Of a stretch of 12,174 nucleotides of DNA, positions 1 to 6,486 are shown in pieces. The notes under the pieces were generated by a model that saw nothing but the letters and a program-made list of their open reading frames with translations, did no database searches and was not told where the DNA came from. This DNA comes from Campylobacteraceae bacterium (GTDB taxonomy: Bacteria > Campylobacterota > Campylobacteria > Campylobacterales > JALSKU01), in NCBI GenBank assembly GCA_015488975.1, contig WFMT01000282.1, positions 1 to 12,174 of the forward strand, in the 5' to 3' direction. A program made the translations under genes and the position numbers. How positions within the stretch are numbered: the first letter of the stretch is position 1; every line of letters starts with the position of its first letter.

Positions 1-80
1 AGAGTATATCAAGATTTTTCTTTTTGTTTTCTAAAAATGTAATCAGCGCAAGATATCTAATGGCACGAAAGGTTAGCTTC

Positions 81-1355
81 TCATTTGAAAAACATTTTTG
101 CTCTTATCTTTTTATATTTTCTTGAAGTCATTTTTTTAATTTGTTCTTTTGTGAGCTTCGTGCCATTTGTTATATAATCTGGAAGCTTTAAATCCAAGAT
201 TTTATATCCTGTTTTTTTTGGATTTATGATTAGAGGGTTAGCATGGCAGCTTTCGCATGATTTTGCATTTTTACTTATAGTGTGCGGAGAGTATGGTATC
301 CATGTATCCATATTTTTTCCATTTATTTTATGTACATCATCTAGTATCATAGTTCCGTTAGAATTACGGTAACTAACTCTGTATTGATACATTGGTCGGA
401 CTATTTTTATGGTTCCGTCATCACTGTTTGCAAGGTTGAAAAATTCCCACCTTTTGTATCGCCAGCCACTGTACCAGATACCTTGTTTCAATTCTCCGCT
501 TACCCAATCAGGCATAAGAGGTTTTATCTTCTTTTTTGACTTTAGTGCCTTATTTAAAAATATTGTCAGATATTCATCTTCTTGAAGAGTTAGATTTTTC
601 CATTTTTTATAACTTGGCGTATCATCTCTGAAAACTGAAAGCTCGTAGGAATTATTATTCCAAGAGGAGTGACAGGCACTGCAAGAGATTTTTTTATGGT
701 AAGAGGGATGATTTTTTTTGCTCAAATTTTTATGACAGTCTATGCACCTTACTTTTCTTGTTCCATGCATATCTGCTGCATTATGGCAATCAACACAAGT
801 CATACCTTTTTGATAGTGGATATCCTCTTTTAAATGATGATAATCTATGCCATATTTTACAGGTGGAAAAAATCCATTTTTAGTTAAAGGCGCACGGTAG
901 CTGTGATCTTCATCTTTTGGAAACAATCCGGTATAATCGCCACCTACATAGTTTTTATTGTGGCAGCTTAAGCATTTGTTTGTACTTATTTTGTTTTTTT
1001 GGCATTTTCCTTTGGTTTGATGCTTACTGTGGCAGGCAAGACAATTAGTGCCTCTTCTTATACCCGGGTAATCATTTACTTTACTGTCTATGTGGCATTT
1101 TAAGCACTTTCTTCTTAAAAAATCATCAACCAAATCACTTGGTTTTTTGATAATCTTTTTTGCCTGCGGAAGAGTTTGGTAGGTTACATTTGAATCTTTT
1201 ATTCCCCAAGTCTTTCTTGTGATATTAATAGCTTTACTTAAAGTATAGTGTATATTGTGCTTATAATTTTCAACTACTTTTTTATGGCATTTTATACAGT
1301 TTTGAGAAAACAATAAGGTTGATATAAGTACTAGATATATAACTATTTTAAACAT
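81..1355 (-). CDS. Exported octaheme c-type cytochrome
   Basis: This 424-residue protein has a short signal peptide (about residues 1-17) and eight CxxCH heme-binding motifs, starting at C20, C84, C105, C128, C187, C204, C225 and C367. It should be a periplasmic electron carrier or redox enzyme. The first heme site lies almost at the mature N-terminus. A heme-poor stretch (about 230-360) rich in W, Y and R precedes the last motif, which sits in a W-x-P-Y-S-P-H-T context. No CxxCK or other unusual heme motif is visible, so a known octaheme reductase type cannot be assigned. It is last in the minus-strand operon and overlaps the upstream 12-heme gene by 13 bases, which suggests translational coupling. 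It is paralogous to that neighbour. The substrate or redox partner is unknown; transfer of electrons from the Rieske/cytochrome b pair is inferred from the operon. Confidence 0.9.
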   Translation of the reverse strand: MFKIVIYLVLISTLLFSQNCIKCHKKVVENYKHNIHYTLSKAINITRKTWGIKDSNVTYQTLPQAKKIIKKPSDLVDDFLRRKCLKCHIDSKVNDYPGIRRGTNCLACHSKHQTKGKCQKNKISTNKCLSCHNKNYVGGDYTGLFPKDEDHSYRAPLTKNGFFPPVKYGIDYHHLKEDIHYQKGMTCVDCHNAADMHGTRKVRCIDCHKNLSKKNHPSYHKKISCSACHSSWNNNSYELSVFRDDTPSYKKWKNLTLQEDEYLTIFLNKALKSKKKIKPLMPDWVSGELKQGIWYSGWRYKRWEFFNLANSDDGTIKIVRPMYQYRVSYRNSNGTMILDDVHKINGKNMDTWIPYSPHTISKNAKSCESCHANPLIINPKKTGYKILDLKLPDYITNGTKLTKEQIKKMTSRKYKKIRAKMFFK

Positions 1356-3100
1356 GAAGTTTTCCCTTCATAAAATAATTTTTTTGATTTGTTGAAATCT
1401 TTATAAATTTTATCGCTGTAAGTATTGTGGCAAATAATGCATTTATATGCTCCAACTATCTTCTTAATCTCTTTTTCGTTGAAACTTCTTGCATATTTTC
1501 TCGAAGTGCTTTGAAACTGTTTACCCTTAACCGAGACAAAAGCATCTATCGGATAAGAAAAAGGCATACCGCTTTTAGTTGAGTTATAAATAGGCTCAAA
1601 TGTTATATTTCCGTCTTTTATATCCAAGTTGCCTCTTCCTAAACCTAAAGCAGTCGGGTTGAAGTGGCAACTTACGCAACTTCTTGATTTTTTTTGTGTA
1701 GAGTGAGGATCCCATCCTGCCATAGCTAAAGAGTGAAAGTGTTTTATCTTTTTGTTTTTAAAAATAGTTCCTATGACTTGACATCCGGGAGCAAATGGCA
1801 TTATTTTTTTATTGTACCCTACTCCCAGAGACGGCTCTTCAAATCTCAAAAAGCTTCTAAATTCCTGCCATTGCCCTTTTGTGACTTTATTTGCAACCCA
1901 GTCATACTGTTTGCCATTTTGGAAATATACCTCATGACACCCATAACAACTAGGTGCCCTTGGGGAGTGGCAAGCACTACAATCAAGCCTTTTGTGGATG
2001 GCAAGTGTATGATAAGGCTTATTGCTCATTAAAGTCAAATTGAACTCTTTACCATCTTTTTTTCTAAAAAATTCTACTTTATTATTGATTTTTTGAACAT
2101 TATACAAGGGGGCATGTTTTTTCTTTGTGTATGCTATGAGTTTTGCTTCTTTGATATGTCCGTTTAAGCTGCTTAATGTTGCAGCCAAAGAATCCGGTGG
2201 TCCAAACTTTGGCTTATGGCAATCTTTGCACTTGACATCTTCGGCTTGCTCCATATGAAAATGTTTTTTACCATCCCCCATAACACCTTTTTCACTATGA
2301 CAGTCTATGCAACTCATATTGGCTTTAGAGTGATGAATGTCTGGTGGAATATTGTAGTAAAATCTTCCATCGACCATCTCATGTGAAAAATGTCCGTGCT
2401 TATAAGGGGTCCCGTACCCTGCACTTTCAAAAATGCCTTCATAAGTGAAGCCTATGCGGTTTGAACGGTTGTGACATTTTATACAGTTTTTATTGGGTAT
2501 TATGGAGCTAAATGTCGCATGATGATTTTTCTTTGTTTTGCTTGTTTCGTGGCAATCCATGCACCCTCCCCCTCTTGCCATTTTAGGATTATAAAAAGCT
2601 TTAGGATTTTCGCTTATATGGCAGGCTGCACACATTTTTCTAAAATGATTTTGGGCTAAAGAAGTTGTGTTCACATCTCCTCTTATGTCATTTATCCCGA
2701 TAGTAGAATTTAAATCTTTTGATTCTCCCCACTGGTACATTAAAACATTTAATATTCCGCTTTGTGAATTCATCATAGATTTACTTATTCGTTTTATGAT
2801 TTTTTTGTGGCATTTACTGCAAAATATAGAAGCATGAGCTAAACTAGATGGATTTAAAACCATACCTTTGTGGGCATCTTTTTTATTGGTTGCATACTTA
2901 TTGCCTCCATGACAAGTAGCACAGCCAAATATCTCTTTTGGGTGAGCATGGTCGATATCGCTCATACTACTATGACAGCTTATACATTCATCAGGTTGTG
3001 TTATCTTTGGAGGTACTTTTGGCGTATTTGCAAATATAGAATAAATCAACAATATCACAGACGCAATAGCCAATACAAGTAAAAGATATCCTTTTTTCAT
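1343..3100 (-). CDS. Membrane-anchored dodecaheme c-type cytochrome
   Basis: This 585-residue protein has an N-terminal hydrophobic segment (about residues 5-24), which could be an uncleaved anchor or a signal peptide, followed by 12 CxxCH motifs starting at C39, C60, C94, C157, C180, C206, C264, C291, C374, C385, C475 and C554. Many histidines between motifs could be distal ligands. The location is periplasmic. Eight of the hemes match those of the downstream octaheme protein in order and spacing; C39, C60, C385 and C554 are extra. The motif at C475 is in a W-D-P-H-S-T...RSCVSCH context shared with the paralog. The gene follows cytochrome b in the operon after a 138-base gap and starts at an ATG with AAGGAG eight bases upstream. 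Family knowledge: multiheme cytochromes replace cytochrome c1 in several non-canonical Rieske/cytochrome b complexes. That role here is inferred. Confidence 0.9.
   Translation of the reverse strand: MKKGYLLLVLAIASVILLIYSIFANTPKVPPKITQPDECISCHSSMSDIDHAHPKEIFGCATCHGGNKYATNKKDAHKGMVLNPSSLAHASIFCSKCHKKIIKRISKSMMNSQSGILNVLMYQWGESKDLNSTIGINDIRGDVNTTSLAQNHFRKMCAACHISENPKAFYNPKMARGGGCMDCHETSKTKKNHHATFSSIIPNKNCIKCHNRSNRIGFTYEGIFESAGYGTPYKHGHFSHEMVDGRFYYNIPPDIHHSKANMSCIDCHSEKGVMGDGKKHFHMEQAEDVKCKDCHKPKFGPPDSLAATLSSLNGHIKEAKLIAYTKKKHAPLYNVQKINNKVEFFRKKDGKEFNLTLMSNKPYHTLAIHKRLDCSACHSPRAPSCYGCHEVYFQNGKQYDWVANKVTKGQWQEFRSFLRFEEPSLGVGYNKKIMPFAPGCQVIGTIFKNKKIKHFHSLAMAGWDPHSTQKKSRSCVSCHFNPTALGLGRGNLDIKDGNITFEPIYNSTKSGMPFSYPIDAFVSVKGKQFQSTSRKYARSFNEKEIKKIVGAYKCIICHNTYSDKIYKDFNKSKKLFYEGKTSCLK
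1354..1371 (-). promoter_or_regulatory. Start-site hairpin of the octaheme gene
   Basis: ATGAAG and CTTCAT are perfect 6-bp arms around GGAAAA. The structure covers the Shine-Dalgarno region (AAGGG) and the first two bases of the octaheme start codon, and it lies inside the end of the 12-heme gene. Ribosomes finishing the 12-heme gene would melt it, so it could couple translation of the two. Confidence 0.35.
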
Positions 3101-3186
3101 TTAACTGTCTCCTTCCCAAAGATGTAAAATCTTTGGGAATTCCTCGTACTTATGCTTTGCCTGTCGGCAAGAATGAAATATTTCAT
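3097..3186 (-). CDS. Possible 29-codon small ORF between cytochrome b and 12-heme genes
   Basis: An ATG with a G-rich site seven bases upstream opens a 29-codon frame whose TGA overlaps the ATG of the 12-heme gene (ATGA). The product (M-K-Y-F-I-L-A-D-R start) has no recognisable motif or signal peptide. It may only be a by-product of the direct repeat that copied the start region, or it may serve translational coupling. Confidence 0.2.
   Translation of the reverse strand: MKYFILADRQSISTRNSQRFYIFGKETVK
3113..3139 (-). promoter_or_regulatory. 11-bp hairpin directly before the 12-heme cytochrome ribosome binding site
   Basis: TTCCCAAAGAT (3113-3123) pairs perfectly with ATCTTTGGGAA (3129-3139) around a 5-base loop. 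On the coding strand its 3' arm ends where the AAGGAG of the 12-heme gene begins. A second hairpin (TTGCC/GGCAA, 3157-3170) precedes it. No T-tract follows in either direction. Roles in mRNA processing, uneven expression within the operon, or translation control are possible. Confidence 0.45.
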
Positions 3187-3238
3187 TTAACTGCCCCCTG
3201 CCTAAATTTGTTGGTAAGAGTAAAAATAGTTAATTTTA

Positions 3239-4042
3239 TCATGGCAAGAAAATCGATACATAAGAATAATATAGTATCCAAAGTGCCAGTAAGGATTTAG
3301 TGGTGTATTTATACTTGGTGTAAAAATAAACAATAAGTAAAAAAAATGGGATACTTAAAAATAAATTGATACTAAGCGGTGCCCATGCTTTTTGTAAAAG
3401 ATGTTCTGCTCCTATGAAAAACCATGGGCTTGAAAGAGTCTTAACTTTTTCGCCGGGGATTATATCAAGTGGCATTTTAAATACAATCATGCTTAAAACA
3501 GTGATACCAAAAGCTATGCTTAATATAGTAGATTTTACTTTTAGAGTATCTATGTGTTTATAGATTGCAAATGCTAAAACAAGTGGCAGATATACTATAT
3601 GCCATATAAAAAATTTATAATAAAATACGCTGTTATCTTTAAAAAGAGGCAATAAATATTTTAAAACAGGAGTGTCTTTTATGAGGCTAAAAGCTACTTG
3701 AGCAGCACCACTTGCGTCTAAATCAGCTTTTAAAACAAATCCGCTAAACATCAAAATGATAACAGCAATAAAGCCTAAAATAGAATAATTCCAAGATGAA
3801 GATGATATTCTTATCTTGTTTTTTATAAGTTCCAAAAGTATGTGAAAAAGAAGAAATATTGTAAAAGCTTCAGAACTAAAATAGTGTAATTTTCTAAAAA
3901 ACAAGCCATAGGGTATCAAAAAATTTATCTTTTGGACACTTCCAAAAGCTATGGATGGATGATACGCAAACACTATAATCAAACCACTTACTATACTTAC
4001 AAAAAATAATCCCAATGTTAGTAAAGATACGGTTCTTGACAT
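3239..4042 (-). CDS. Compact cytochrome b (b6 plus subunit IV-like) of a bc-type complex
   Basis: This 267-residue membrane protein has about seven hydrophobic helices. The N-terminal part follows cytochrome b6: helix A (8-28), then an F-x-S-V...Y-G...R-x-L-H stretch. The heme ligand pairs are H53/H67 (13 residues between) on helix B and H148/H163 (14 residues between, the b6-type spacing) on helix D. The loop P-W-F-F at about 206-209, followed by G-A-E-H-L-L, matches the PEWY-type Qo-site region in the menaquinol-linked variant. At most three C-terminal helices follow, so the protein is far shorter than a full cytochrome b (about 380-430 residues). The usual PWG-S-WGA stretch after helix C is replaced by K-A-D-L-D-A-S-G-A-A. 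It should oxidise menaquinol together with the Rieske protein, which ends eight bases upstream. Confidence 0.85.
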   Translation of the reverse strand: MSRTVSLLTLGLFFVSIVSGLIIVFAYHPSIAFGSVQKINFLIPYGLFFRKLHYFSSEAFTIFLLFHILLELIKNKIRISSSSWNYSILGFIAVIILMFSGFVLKADLDASGAAQVAFSLIKDTPVLKYLLPLFKDNSVFYYKFFIWHIVYLPLVLAFAIYKHIDTLKVKSTILSIAFGITVLSMIVFKMPLDIIPGEKVKTLSSPWFFIGAEHLLQKAWAPLSINLFLSIPFFLLIVYFYTKYKYTTKSLLALWILYYSYVSIFLP

Positions 4043-4049
4043 AGTTTAC

Positions 4050-4460
4050 CTAACTTACATAAAGCGTTTCATGCTTGATTTTAAATGGTATTTTAACTAA
4101 ATTTCGTTTAGCCGGTCCTTTAATGACTTTACCGCTAATAGAGAATTCACTATGATGACAGGGGCAGATAAATTTATCTTTTTTTTTGTAAAAATTAATA
4201 ATACAACCCATATGCGTACAATGTGCATTTAAAACTTCTATCTTGTTTCCTTTTTTGTAAATATAAACACTATGTTTTTTTATCTCAGTCATGCCATCTT
4301 TTATTTTATTTAGTGCAATCATAAAACTTTGGTCTTTTATTTCGCTAAAAAAAATAAATTTACCAGCAGGATAAGATAGAGTACCGGCCAACATAAATGG
4401 TAAATATTTTACAAATACCCTGCGCTGATTTATAACTTTTTTTGTGGTTGGTTCTATCAA
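4050..4460 (-). CDS. Rieske [2Fe-2S] protein of a bc-type complex
   Basis: This 136-residue protein has a complete Rieske signature: C-T-H-M-G-C at 81-86 and C-P-C-H-H-S at 99-104. Ligands are C81, H83, C99 and H102; C86 and C101 would form the stabilising disulfide. A G-x-x-x-x-G-P stretch (about 110-116) follows, as in the family. The N-terminus has twin arginines (R13-R14 in Q-R-R-V-F-V-K) before a hydrophobic helix (about 17-38), consistent with Tat insertion and an N-terminal anchor that leaves the cluster domain in the periplasm. It is first in the minus-strand operon, with CAGGAG nine bases before the ATG, and the cytochrome b start lies seven bases beyond its stop. A Rieske ferredoxin or dioxygenase component is unlikely given the anchor and the neighbouring cytochrome b. 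Confidence 0.93.
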   Translation of the reverse strand: MIEPTTKKVINQRRVFVKYLPFMLAGTLSYPAGKFIFFSEIKDQSFMIALNKIKDGMTEIKKHSVYIYKKGNKIEVLNAHCTHMGCIINFYKKKDKFICPCHHSEFSISGKVIKGPAKRNLVKIPFKIKHETLYVS

Positions 4461-4570
4461 AATAGACTCCTGTTGTTTTTATATACAAACATTAAAATGA
4501 CTTTTTATTCTGAAAAGTATACTAGAAACCCCTTAAAATGTATATAAAATTTATAAAACTTTCTATTTAC

Positions 4571-4594
4571 AAAATATTATATAAAATATTATAT
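4571..4594. repeat. Two tandem copies of a 12-bp AT-only unit
   Basis: AAAATATTATAT is repeated exactly at 4571-4582 and 4583-4594, in the middle of the divergent intergenic region. It may be an AT-rich bendable or upstream promoter element, or a slippage product. Confidence 0.5.
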
Positions 4595-4600
4595 AATTAA

Positions 4601-4618
4601 GCACACTTTAAAGTATGC
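4601..4618. promoter_or_regulatory. 18-bp imperfect palindrome, candidate operator
   Basis: GCACACTTT and AAAGTATGC form a dyad with one mismatch, upstream of the torD-like gene and just before a possible -10 (TATAGAAT at about 4622). A related AAAGTATACT lies at 4514-4523 on the Rieske side. The regulator is unknown. Confidence 0.35.
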
Positions 4619-4681
4619 GGGTATAGAATTATAAAAATGAAAAGTCATTCAGTTTTATAATGAGTTCAGGAGATGGTAAAA

Positions 4682-5251
4682 ATGAAAAGTTTAGATTTGA
4701 CCGATTTATCATTGAAAAAAAAGATATCTATACTTTTTTTATGTGCTGATATATTGGAAGAACCAGATTGTAGCTATGAAAGATGGAAAGAGTTCTATTT
4801 GCTGAGGGGTTCTGATATGACAAATTTTAATTCAGATGAGATGCAGGCACAATATATTAGAACTTTCTTAATAAATTCAACAAAACTTAAATGTGTTCCT
4901 TATGCGTCTTGGTGGCTTGATGGTAGAATGTACGGTAATTCCTTGTATCAAATAAATAAATTTTATGAAAAGTGTGGGTATAGGTTTGATGTAGAAAATA
5001 TCAATAAACCATCAGATCATATCTCATTTATGATTAGATTTGTCGCAATTTTAGCAGAAGAAAAACAATTTGACCAAATAAAAGAATTTAGCAATTTCTT
5101 AAAATGGTTGAATGATTTTGTAGACTCTCTAAAAATTGCAACAGAAATTAAAGATTTTCAAATCGCAGCAAAGATTTCTTTGGATATAATAACTGACCTT
5201 ACGCACTCTTTTCTCGAAAAGTCCTACTTTTCGCAAGATAGGGGGTCGTAG
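4682..5251 (+). CDS. TorD/DmsD-like molybdoenzyme maturation chaperone
   Basis: This 189-residue cytoplasmic helical protein precedes a Tat-exported molybdoenzyme operon. TorD-family features are the C-x-P-Y-x-S-x-x-L-D-G-R-M-Y-G block at 71-85 and the P-S-D-H-I motif at 110-114, equivalent to the conserved (E)PDH of the family. It should bind the signal peptide or apoprotein of the catalytic subunit and hold export until cofactor insertion. An ATG at 4673 lies directly against AGGAG (4668-4672), so the ATG at 4682, nine bases after it, is preferred. The last 18 residues (172-189) and the stop codon are encoded by an inserted 116-bp inverted-repeat element, so the natural C-terminus has been replaced. 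The conserved core is intact, so the protein is probably functional. Confidence 0.8.
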   Translation: MKSLDLTDLSLKKKISILFLCADILEEPDCSYERWKEFYLLRGSDMTNFNSDEMQAQYIRTFLINSTKLKCVPYASWWLDGRMYGNSLYQINKFYEKCGYRFDVENINKPSDHISFMIRFVAILAEEKQFDQIKEFSNFLKWLNDFVDSLKIATEIKDFQIAAKISLDIITDLTHSFLEKSYFSQDRGS

Positions 5252-5308
5252 GGACTTTGAGTTCCTGCCACTATAGAGAGCTTTGCTCATTATAGTGCGT
5301 AAGGTCAG
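5193..5308. mobile_element. 116-bp MITE-like element with terminal inverted repeats
   Basis: The left arm CTGACCTTACGCACT (5193-5207) and right arm AGTGCGTAAGGTCAG (5294-5308) are perfect 15-bp inverted repeats. Both ends abut the 7-mer ATAATAA (5186-5192 and 5309-5315), a candidate target-site duplication. The element has no gene of its own. Inside are a perfect 8-bp hairpin (5215-5233, loop CCT), a possible GTCCTAC/GTAGGGAC pairing, and a 7-bp stem 5269-5275/5291-5297 that competes with the right arm. Size, repeats and duplication fit a non-autonomous miniature element moved by a transposase encoded elsewhere. It is more G-rich inside (GGGGG at 5241-5245) than its surroundings. A structured regulatory RNA is the alternative; the flanking duplication argues for insertion. 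The transposase family is not identifiable from here. Confidence 0.72.
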
Positions 5309-5334
5309 ATAATAAATTCTTTAAAGGATAGAGA

Positions 5335-6486
5335 ATGCAAAATAGTGTGAAATTTACGCAAACTAAGCATAATAATCTATGGCTGGTTTTATCATTTATA
5401 ATAGCGGCTATTGGTTTGTACGGTATGACTCAAGTGTTTCTTCATGGACAAGAAGAATCATACGGAATTACAAGAGAAGTCCCGTGGGGATTACTGATAA
5501 TAGGATATTCATTTTTTGTAGGAATAACTCTTGGAACCGCAGTAGTAGGAGCTTTGGGACATGTTTTTGGCATTCAATCTTTTAGAGTTTTAAGCAAGAA
5601 ACTCGCATTAGTGTCCATAGCATCTTTGATAGCAGGATTTTTTATAATTTATTGGGATTTAGCAGGTCCTTATGATTTACAAGTATTAAGACTTGTTGTA
5701 TATTTTACCGAGTTTAAAGTAACATCACCTATTTGGTGGCTAGTTGTCTTATATGCTTCAGAACTCCCATTATTGGCTCTTGAAATTTATTTTTTACTAA
5801 GCAAAAAGGGAAATTCTGCTTTTTATGCATCTTTGGTGGGTACATCACTTAGTATAGTTGCTTACGGTACCATGGCTCTTGTGTTTGATGCAAACGGCTC
5901 AAGACCTTTGTGGCATACAAGTTCATTTGCACTGTTTTTCATTATTTCTGCTATTGCTGGAGGTTTTGGCGTGGCATTGTTGATGATTTTTTTAAATAAT
6001 GTTGCAAAAAAATATAAAAATTCAATTAGTGTATTAAGTAAAGCACTATTTTTTCTTCTCACTTTTATGCTTGTTATTGATTTTTGGAATGTTGTTATAA
6101 ATTCTTATAGTTCAGATATACTTCTTGGTGCGACCATGAAACTTTTTCTTCATAATGGGGTGCTTGCCGATAATTTTTATTTTTATGAAATAATACTTGG
6201 GATATTGACTCCAATGTTTTTACTTTTAATAGGTAGATTTAAAACCCCTACATTATCAGCGATAGCAGGTATTTTGACAGTGATAGGATTGTTTTTTTCA
6301 AGATATGATGCAGTTATTGGAGGTCAGTTGTTATCAAGACCAGACAATAATATGCCTTTTATATTGCATTCATACATTCCGAGTGCTTCTGAGATATCGC
6401 TTTTTATAAGTAGTATCGGTGTTTTATTGATTATCTATTTTTTAGGAGCAAAATTTTTTAATTTAGAGGAGGATGGTGATGAGTAG
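5335..6486 (+). CDS. NrfD/PsrC-type membrane anchor subunit of molybdoenzyme
   Basis: This 383-residue protein has about ten hydrophobic helices (roughly 15-36, 51-76, 90-107, 133-155, 163-184, 196-220, 235-256, 280-300, 305-323 and 352-373) and no heme motif. NrfD-family features are Y-G-I-T-R-E-V-P-W-G at the second helix and S-R-P...H-S-Y-I-P-S-A-S-E before the last helix. It should be the quinone-reactive anchor that links the periplasmic PsrA/PsrB-type subunits to the membrane pool. AAGGA lies six bases upstream of the ATG. It comes directly before the catalytic subunit gene, with which it overlaps by eight bases; in classical psrABC order the anchor comes last. Ten helices recall longer family members (the QrcD or ActC type) more than the eight-helix PsrC. 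Helix numbers are by eye. Confidence 0.87.
   Translation: MQNSVKFTQTKHNNLWLVLSFIIAAIGLYGMTQVFLHGQEESYGITREVPWGLLIIGYSFFVGITLGTAVVGALGHVFGIQSFRVLSKKLALVSIASLIAGFFIIYWDLAGPYDLQVLRLVVYFTEFKVTSPIWWLVVLYASELPLLALEIYFLLSKKGNSAFYASLVGTSLSIVAYGTMALVFDANGSRPLWHTSSFALFFIISAIAGGFGVALLMIFLNNVAKKYKNSISVLSKALFFLLTFMLVIDFWNVVINSYSSDILLGATMKLFLHNGVLADNFYFYEIILGILTPMFLLLIGRFKTPTLSAIAGILTVIGLFFSRYDAVIGGQLLSRPDNNMPFILHSYIPSASEISLFISSIGVLLIIYFLGAKFFNLEEDGDE

Larger units (their letters stand above)
3095..3193. repeat. 13-bp direct repeat bounding a small inserted segment
   Basis: TTTCATTTAACTG occurs at 3095-3107 and 3181-3193, 86 bases apart. The copy at 3095 carries the start of the 12-heme cytochrome. The other carries an equivalent ATG with its own G-rich site (GGGGG on the minus strand, 3198-3194). 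The 73 bases between hold two hairpins and a 16-bp palindrome (3172-3187, partly in the repeat). This looks like an insertion with a target duplication, or a local duplication that then diverged. The intervening piece has no terminal inverted repeats. Confidence 0.5.
4496..4649. promoter_or_regulatory. Mirrored AAAAGTCATT motifs in the divergent promoter region
   Basis: AATGACTTTT (4496-4505) and AAAAGTCATT (4640-4649) are the same 10-mer on opposite strands, each facing its own gene: 35 bases before the Rieske start and 32 before the torD-like start. Near the torD side a TATAAT lies at 4656-4661; near the Rieske side a TATATA lies at about 4480-4485. Between them are a 12-bp tandem repeat (4571-4594) and an imperfect 18-bp palindrome (4601-4618). 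This fits shared control of both operons. Confidence 0.4.

Noticed and set aside
1..99. An open minus-strand frame running off the left edge beyond the octaheme gene (reads E-K-L-T-F-R-A-I-R-Y-L-A-L).
   Set aside because: It has no ATG, GTG or TTG start after its upstream stop and is only about 30 codons long; it could be a gene fragment but cannot be supported.
81..1355. Octaheme protein as octaheme tetrathionate reductase, hydroxylamine oxidoreductase or MccA sulfite reductase.
   Set aside because: No CxxCK heme, no clear MccA-type long-spaced CX15CH site and no matching accessory genes; the paralogy with the 12-heme neighbour gives a better explanation.
1733..3082. Plus-strand open frames opposite the 12-heme cytochrome.
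   Set aside because: They lie antisense to a gene with 12 intact CxxCH motifs and have no ribosome site or recognisable domain.
4571..4594. Tandem 12-bp repeat as CRISPR or replication iterons.
   Set aside because: Only two copies, AT-only, with no spacers and no replication or Cas gene nearby.
5193..5308. The inverted-repeat segment as an ordinary rho-independent terminator.
   Set aside because: The arms are 86 bases apart, no T-tract follows, and the flanking ATAATAA repeats fit insertion better.
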